The position numbers were made by a program, and so were the translations under genes. Source: an uncultured Clostridia bacterium (lineage in GTDB: Bacteria > Bacillota_A > Clostridia > Christensenellales > Borkfalkiaceae). Taken from it: 17,540 bases of DNA. The notes beneath the pieces were generated by a model. The model did not search any database. It saw only the letters and a program-made list of their open reading frames with translations, and had not been told where the DNA came from. Below are positions 14,083 to 17,540 of the stretch, piece by piece. Each line of letters opens with the position of its first letter. Position 1 is the stretch's first letter. The DNA is taken from assembly GCA_934292955.1 (NCBI GenBank), contig CAKQXZ010000040.1, positions 1 to 17,540 on the forward strand, given 5' to 3'.

Positions 14083-14859
14083 TTAAGTGAAAGAAAGTTT
14101 GTTTCGCATAAACAAAAGGGCAAGTTTTTCGAGTCTTGAAACCTGAGCCTGAGAAAGCCCGACTTCGCCCGAAATTTCGGTCTGAGTTTTGCCTTCGTAA
14201 TAGCGCATATAAATAATTTTCTTTTCACGCTCGCCGAGCCTTTCATACGCGCTCTCGAGCGCGACTTTTTCCGTCCACTTTTCGTCGGTATTGCCTTCGT
14301 CTTTCAGCTGGTCGAGAAGTTCTATAGTGTCGCCCGATTTGTTGTAAACGGGGTCGTAAATGGAAGCGGGATCGGATATGGCGTCGAGAGCGTAAACAAC
14401 TTCCCTTTCTTCAACGTTCATTCTTTCCGCTATCTGCGCAACAGACGCTTCTTCGCCGCTCTTTTCAAGCTCGGAACGGACTTTTAACGCTTTGAAAGCC
14501 GAATCGCGGATACTGCGTGAAACGCGCAGGCTGTTGGTTGTTCTTAAAATGCGCTTGATTTCGCCGATTATCATAGGCACGGCATAGGTGGAAAAGCACA
14601 CGCCTAACGTTACGTCGAAATTTTTCACCGCTTTTATAAGACCGATACAGCCCGACTGAAACATATCGTCGGCGGAAACTTTTGCGTTCTGAAAGCGTTT
14701 TATTACGGACAAAACAAGCTTGAGATTGCCCATAATAAACTCTTCTTTGGCTTGCTCGTCGCCCGCCTTTATTCTGAGCATAAGCTCTTCGCTTTTTCGC
14801 CTGCTTAAGTTTTTAAGAGTGCCCGTATCTATTCCGGATACTTTGACTTTTCCGTTCAT
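14083..14859 (-). CDS. sigG: Sporulation sigma factor SigG
   Basis: This 258-residue sigma-70 family protein directs late forespore transcription. The N-terminal KVKVSGIDTGTLKNL closely resembles the SigG-specific N-terminus of B. subtilis. Region 2 shows GNLKLVLSVIKRF and QSGCIGLIKAVKNFD, then FSTYAVPMIIGEIKRILR and LRVSRSIRD of region 3. Region 4 ends with KTQTEISGEVGLSQAQVSRLEK, the helix-turn-helix that reads the -35 box. I chose the ATG at 14859, preceded by GGGGGTGA, over the ATG at 14871 that lies upstream of that site. It is not next to spoIIGA-sigE, its usual neighbours. No convincing SigF or SigG promoter was found by eye in the 174 bases upstream. Confidence 0.92.
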   Translation of the reverse strand: MNGKVKVSGIDTGTLKNLSRRKSEELMLRIKAGDEQAKEEFIMGNLKLVLSVIKRFQNAKVSADDMFQSGCIGLIKAVKNFDVTLGVCFSTYAVPMIIGEIKRILRTTNSLRVSRSIRDSAFKALKVRSELEKSGEEASVAQIAERMNVEEREVVYALDAISDPASIYDPVYNKSGDTIELLDQLKDEGNTDEKWTEKVALESAYERLGEREKKIIYMRYYEGKTQTEISGEVGLSQAQVSRLEKLALLFMRNKLSFT

Positions 14860-14934
14860 ATTCACCCCCATATGTAAAATAAAAACCTGCGGGCAAATAT
14901 TGAAAAAGAAATTAAAAACGACAAAAATGTCGGG

Positions 14935-14951
14935 CTATAAGTCCGTTATCG
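14935..14951 (-). repeat. Dispersed 17-mer, copy F (variant), upstream of sigG
   Basis: CTATAAGTCCGTTATCG on the plus strand, 15 of 17 identical to the exact form; the central GA is changed to CG. It lies 75 bases before the sigG start and is followed by ATAG, giving a CTAT...ATAG inverted frame. It is the most diverged copy. Confidence 0.6.
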
Positions 14952-15033
14952 ATAGTTTTGACAATATCGCAAAAATTATACGCGAAACTTTTAATTATAT
15001 TTTCGGGTAGTAAAAACGATCGTCAACGGCAAA

Positions 15034-15753
15034 TTAAAACTGCATTTTCGCAACAAATCTGCGCTCGCCAAAAACGCTGCCTTCTATAAAAGTAAACTCG
15101 CCGTCCTGTACACTCTTTATTTCAAGCACTTCGCCGACTTTGCATTCTTTTACATAATCGATCTGCAGACTTTTAAGAGCTTTCGGGAAAAAGTCGAAAA
15201 TAATATCGGCGTAGCGGGTGTTATTAAGATGCCCCACTATATCGGTTTCGGAACAACGCACTTGATAATTACCGAGAGTTACCGCGCCGTCGAAATTCGT
15301 CCTTATTTTATTATGCGCGGCAAACTGATCTTCGGCAACCCCTTCGCAGCCGTAATCGATAGCGTTAAGAACAGGTCTGCGCGTGGCGACTTCTATTACC
15401 AGCCAGCGCGACAAGCCTTTTACAAGCACTTCGCCGTTCGCACTTTTAATAACGTAATCGCGCACATAAAAAAGTTTGCCGGGCTTCTGAAAGCGGGTTT
15501 CGACAAACACTCTGTCGTGCGGATCGATGGGCTTTATTACGTCGTACTGCACCGACTCAAGCACCCAGCATTTGCCGTTCTTCATAAGGTCGGTCATAGA
15601 AACGCCGAGAACGGCGGCATGTGCGCCCGCTATCGTCTGAAACAGATCGAGAATACCCGTCGGCTTCACCTGATCAAGGCTACCCGACTGGTTATCGGTA
15701 AGTAAAAAATCGAGAGTTAAGTTATTGCTTTTTGTTATTGTTTCTGTTTTCAT
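15034..15753 (-). CDS. Acyl-ACP thioesterase family protein
   Basis: This 239-residue double hot-dog protein of the bacterial acyl-ACP thioesterase family releases fatty acids from acyl carrier protein. The N-terminal hot-dog covers about 8-125. The second hot-dog begins near 158 and carries SETDIVGHLNNTRYAD at 168-183, the family motif with the asparagine/histidine active-site region. The start at 15753 has GGAGA five bases upstream; a longer frame begins at 15774 without a better site. It is divergent from typA and has its own candidate promoter. Chain-length preference cannot be read from the sequence. Confidence 0.85.
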   Translation of the reverse strand: MKTETITKSNNLTLDFLLTDNQSGSLDQVKPTGILDLFQTIAGAHAAVLGVSMTDLMKNGKCWVLESVQYDVIKPIDPHDRVFVETRFQKPGKLFYVRDYVIKSANGEVLVKGLSRWLVIEVATRRPVLNAIDYGCEGVAEDQFAAHNKIRTNFDGAVTLGNYQVRCSETDIVGHLNNTRYADIIFDFFPKALKSLQIDYVKECKVGEVLEIKSVQDGEFTFIEGSVFGERRFVAKMQF

Positions 15754-15792
15754 AAGATTCTCCGCGCGCCGCAAAAGGGCGACTTCGGGTAT

Positions 15793-15821
15793 ATATTAGC
15801 ACAAAAAATGGTTTTAGTCCA
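15793..15821 (-). promoter_or_regulatory. Candidate promoter of the thioesterase gene
   Basis: Minus strand: TGGACT (15816-15821), 17-base spacer ending in TGC (extended -10), TAATAT (15793-15798). Each hexamer matches four of six consensus bases; the extended TG strengthens it. The leader is short (about 33 bases). Confidence 0.55.
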
Positions 15822-15904
15822 CAGGAAAACGCATTTACTAAATGATTACATACGTTTTATTTACCCCGAAAAACTCTGCATTAAACAAATTATTTTTACC
15901 CTGC

Positions 15905-15923
15905 GTTAAAAAATTTTTTTAAC
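15905..15923. repeat. AT-rich perfect inverted repeat between the divergent genes
   Basis: GTTAAAAAA and TTTTTTAAC flank a single T, a perfect 19-bp inverted repeat, flanked further out by TACC and GGTA. It ends 14 bases before the typA -35 box. It could be an UP-like element, an operator, or a bent A/T tract. A T run is not separated from the stem, so I do not call it a terminator. Confidence 0.45.
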
Positions 15924-15937
15924 GGTAAAGAAAGTAT

Positions 15938-15967
15938 TTGACATAACGCACGGTATAAATATATAAT
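15938..15967 (+). promoter_or_regulatory. Consensus sigma-A promoter of typA
   Basis: TTGACA (15938-15943), 18-base spacer, TATAAT (15962-15967): both hexamers are perfect. The leader is about 68 bases and contains a stable hairpin. Confidence 0.88.
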
Positions 15968-15996
15968 TATGCGGTTAAATAATGTTTGTAATCACA

Positions 15997-16025
15997 CGAC
16001 CGCGAGCATGACTCGACGGCGGTCG
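15997..16025 (+). promoter_or_regulatory. Hairpin next to the typA ribosome-binding site
   Basis: CGACCGC/GCGGTCG (seven pairs) encloses a short GAG/CTC stem with a CATGA loop. The stem ends immediately before the purine-rich GAAGAGAG ribosome-binding region of typA, so its stability may affect translation. BipA is cold-induced in some bacteria; a thermal role here is speculation. Confidence 0.5.
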
Positions 16026-16042
16026 GAAGAGAGAATAAACGA

Positions 16043-17540
16043 ATGAAAAGAAACGACATCAGAAACATAGCAATTATTGCCCACGTCGACCACGGCAAAA
16101 CGACGCTCGTTGACGCGCTGCTTAAACAAAACGGCGTTTTCAGAAAGAACGAAGTCGTTCAGGAACGCGTTATGGACAGCAACGATCTCGAACGCGAAAG
16201 GGGCATAACCATTCTTGCCAAAAACACCGCGGTTCACTATAAAGGCACAAAAATCAATATCGTAGATACTCCGGGTCACGCGGATTTCGGCGGCGAAGTG
16301 GAACGTATTCTCTCTATGGTAGACGGCGTTGTTCTGCTTGTAGACGCGGTTGAAGGCGTTATGCCGCAGACGAGATACGTTCTTAAAAAAGCACTCAACC
16401 TTAACAAAAAGCCGGTTGTAGTTATAAACAAAATCGACAAAGGCGGCGACGTAAACAAGACCATCGACGGCATTATCGACCTGTTTATAGATCTCGGCGC
16501 GAACGACGATCAGCTGGATTTCAAGGTCGTTTACGCAAGCGCAAAACTCGGCTGGGCTAAAAAGTCTATGGACGACGAAGGCGTTAATATGGCACCCCTG
16601 CTCGATACTATCATCGACGAAGTACCCGCACCCGAAGGCGACCCCGATAATTCTTTACAGACGATAATCTGCAATATCGATTACGACGAATACGTCGGAA
16701 GAATAGGAATAGGCAAAATCGTTCGCGGAAAAATTTCGGTCGGTCAGCCCGTTTCTATCTGCCATACGGACGGAACGTTCGGTCAGGGCAAAGTTTCAAG
16801 ACTGTATCAGTTCGAAGGGCTTAAACGCGTGGAAGTTCCGGTTGGCGAAATCGGCGATATCGTCGCAATAAACGGCATCGATAAAATCAACATAGGCGAA
16901 ACGATATGCGATCTGGATAAGCCCGAAGCACTGCCCTTTGTCGCAATCGACGAACCGACCATTTCGATGATGTTTATGGTCAATAACAGTCCGTTCGCGG
17001 GTAAAGAAGGTAAATTCGTTACGTCAAGACATCTGCGCGCAAGACTGTTCAAAGAAGTCGAAACCAACGTCAGTATGCGCGTTTCGGAAACAGAAAGCAC
17101 CGATACGTTCGAAGTATTCGGGCGCGGCGAACTGCACCTTTCCATTCTTATTGAAGAAATGCGCAGAGAAGGCTACGAATTCCAGGTTTCGAGACCTAAG
17201 GTAATTTTCAAGGAAATAGACGGCAAATGCTACGAACCCGTAGAACAACTCGTGGTGGAAGTTCCCGACGACTATGTGGGCGTGGTTATGAATAAAATAG
17301 GACAGAGAAAGGGCGAACTTGTTACAATGTCGCCTAACGATAACGGCGAAACGAGATTGGAATTCCGCATTGCGTCGCGCTGTCTTATCGGTTACCGCAG
17401 CGAAATGCTCACCGACACGAAGGGCTTTGGCGTAATGTATCATGTATTCGATAAATACGAACCGTACAAGGGCGATATGCAGGCGCGTACGCGCGGCAGC
17501 CTTGTGTGCTTTGAAAGCGGCACAACCACTCAGTACGGAC
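16043..17540 (+). CDS. typA: Ribosome-associated GTPase TypA/BipA, 3' truncated by window end
   Basis: The first 499 codons of the translational GTPase BipA, usually about 605-615 residues, which binds the ribosome and aids large-subunit assembly and stress adaptation. GTPase motifs are HVDHGKT at 14-20, RGITI at 53-57, DTPGH at 75-79 and NKID at 129-132. Later the BipA-type segments RGELHLSILIEEMRREGYEF and GYRSEMLTDTKGFGVMYHVF are readable. The frame stays open to the last base of the window. The usual NKIDRP is NKIDKG here, and GEG of the late motif is GFG, both mild changes. It is the only plus-strand gene, divergent from the thioesterase. The start ATG follows GGAAGAGAG. Confidence 0.95.
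   Translation, partial: MKRNDIRNIAIIAHVDHGKTTLVDALLKQNGVFRKNEVVQERVMDSNDLERERGITILAKNTAVHYKGTKINIVDTPGHADFGGEVERILSMVDGVVLLVDAVEGVMPQTRYVLKKALNLNKKPVVVINKIDKGGDVNKTIDGIIDLFIDLGANDDQLDFKVVYASAKLGWAKKSMDDEGVNMAPLLDTIIDEVPAPEGDPDNSLQTIICNIDYDEYVGRIGIGKIVRGKISVGQPVSICHTDGTFGQGKVSRLYQFEGLKRVEVPVGEIGDIVAINGIDKINIGETICDLDKPEALPFVAIDEPTISMMFMVNNSPFAGKEGKFVTSRHLRARLFKEVETNVSMRVSETESTDTFEVFGRGELHLSILIEEMRREGYEFQVSRPKVIFKEIDGKCYEPVEQLVVEVPDDYVGVVMNKIGQRKGELVTMSPNDNGETRLEFRIASRCLIGYRSEMLTDTKGFGVMYHVFDKYEPYKGDMQARTRGSLVCFESGTTTQYG

Noticed and set aside
14961..14990. TATAAT and GTATA near 14980 as sigA or SigF/SigG promoter of sigG
   Set aside because: No -35 box stands at 16-18 bases from the TATAAT, and no good SigF or SigG -10 box follows the GTATA. 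I did not call a promoter.
1..17540. CRISPR array, insertion sequence, prophage, tRNA or rRNA
   Set aside because: The dispersed copies are not regularly spaced, no transposase, integrase or phage gene is present, and no tRNA or rRNA segment was recognised by eye on either strand.

Overview
The window reads as a chromosomal core region of an endospore-forming Clostridia-type Firmicute. The evidence is a SigG sporulation sigma factor, a six-cysteine SCIFF peptide with its radical SAM maturase, a HemZ-type coproporphyrinogen dehydrogenase, strong Shine-Dalgarno sites, and the Clostridia-like gene order membrane protein (TIGR04086 type) - scfA - scfB - secD - secF - recJ - rel - MBL hydrolase - hemZ. 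I cannot name the species. An uncultured gut lineage is plausible but is only inference. I see no phage, transposase, tRNA, rRNA or CRISPR array.

Layout: fourteen of fifteen genes lie on the minus strand, so they read from right to left. From the right, typA/bipA (16043 to the window end, plus strand, 3' truncated) diverges from an acyl-ACP thioesterase gene (15034-15753). Then come sigG, pyk, a small membrane protein, scfA, scfB, secD, secF, recJ, rel, an MBL-fold hydrolase, hemZ, rpsO, and the first 35 codons of pnp at the left edge. Several transcription units can be marked out. scfA has a strong sigma-A promoter and is separated from scfB by two hairpins, one a good terminator. secDF has a near-consensus promoter with a perfect inverted repeat starting at the predicted first base of the mRNA. 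secF ends in a terminator. recJ-rel-MBL are tightly spaced. pyk, rpsO and typA each have their own promoter and a structured leader.

How the genes relate: secD/secF drive late protein translocation; scfA/scfB make a thioether-crosslinked peptide and sit beside the Sec genes, as in other Clostridia; rel makes and breaks (p)ppGpp; recJ is the 5'-3' single-strand exonuclease; hemZ acts in haem synthesis; pyk in glycolysis; rpsO/pnp and typA in ribosome and RNA metabolism. The neighbours yajC, apt, dtd and hisS/aspS, common around this cluster elsewhere, are absent here.

The most interesting signal is not a gene. A 17-bp sequence, CTATAAGTCGATTATCG, occurs three times exactly and three more times with 1-2 changes. 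Two copies lie inside coding sequences (MBL hydrolase and recJ), in the same orientation and frame, both read as Asp-Asn-Arg-Leu-Ile. Two are built into the terminators of sigG and pyk. Two sit in the leaders of hemZ and sigG. This looks like a high-copy dispersed genomic signal (for example an uptake-type or chromosome-organising sequence, or a small palindromic element) that I do not recognise.
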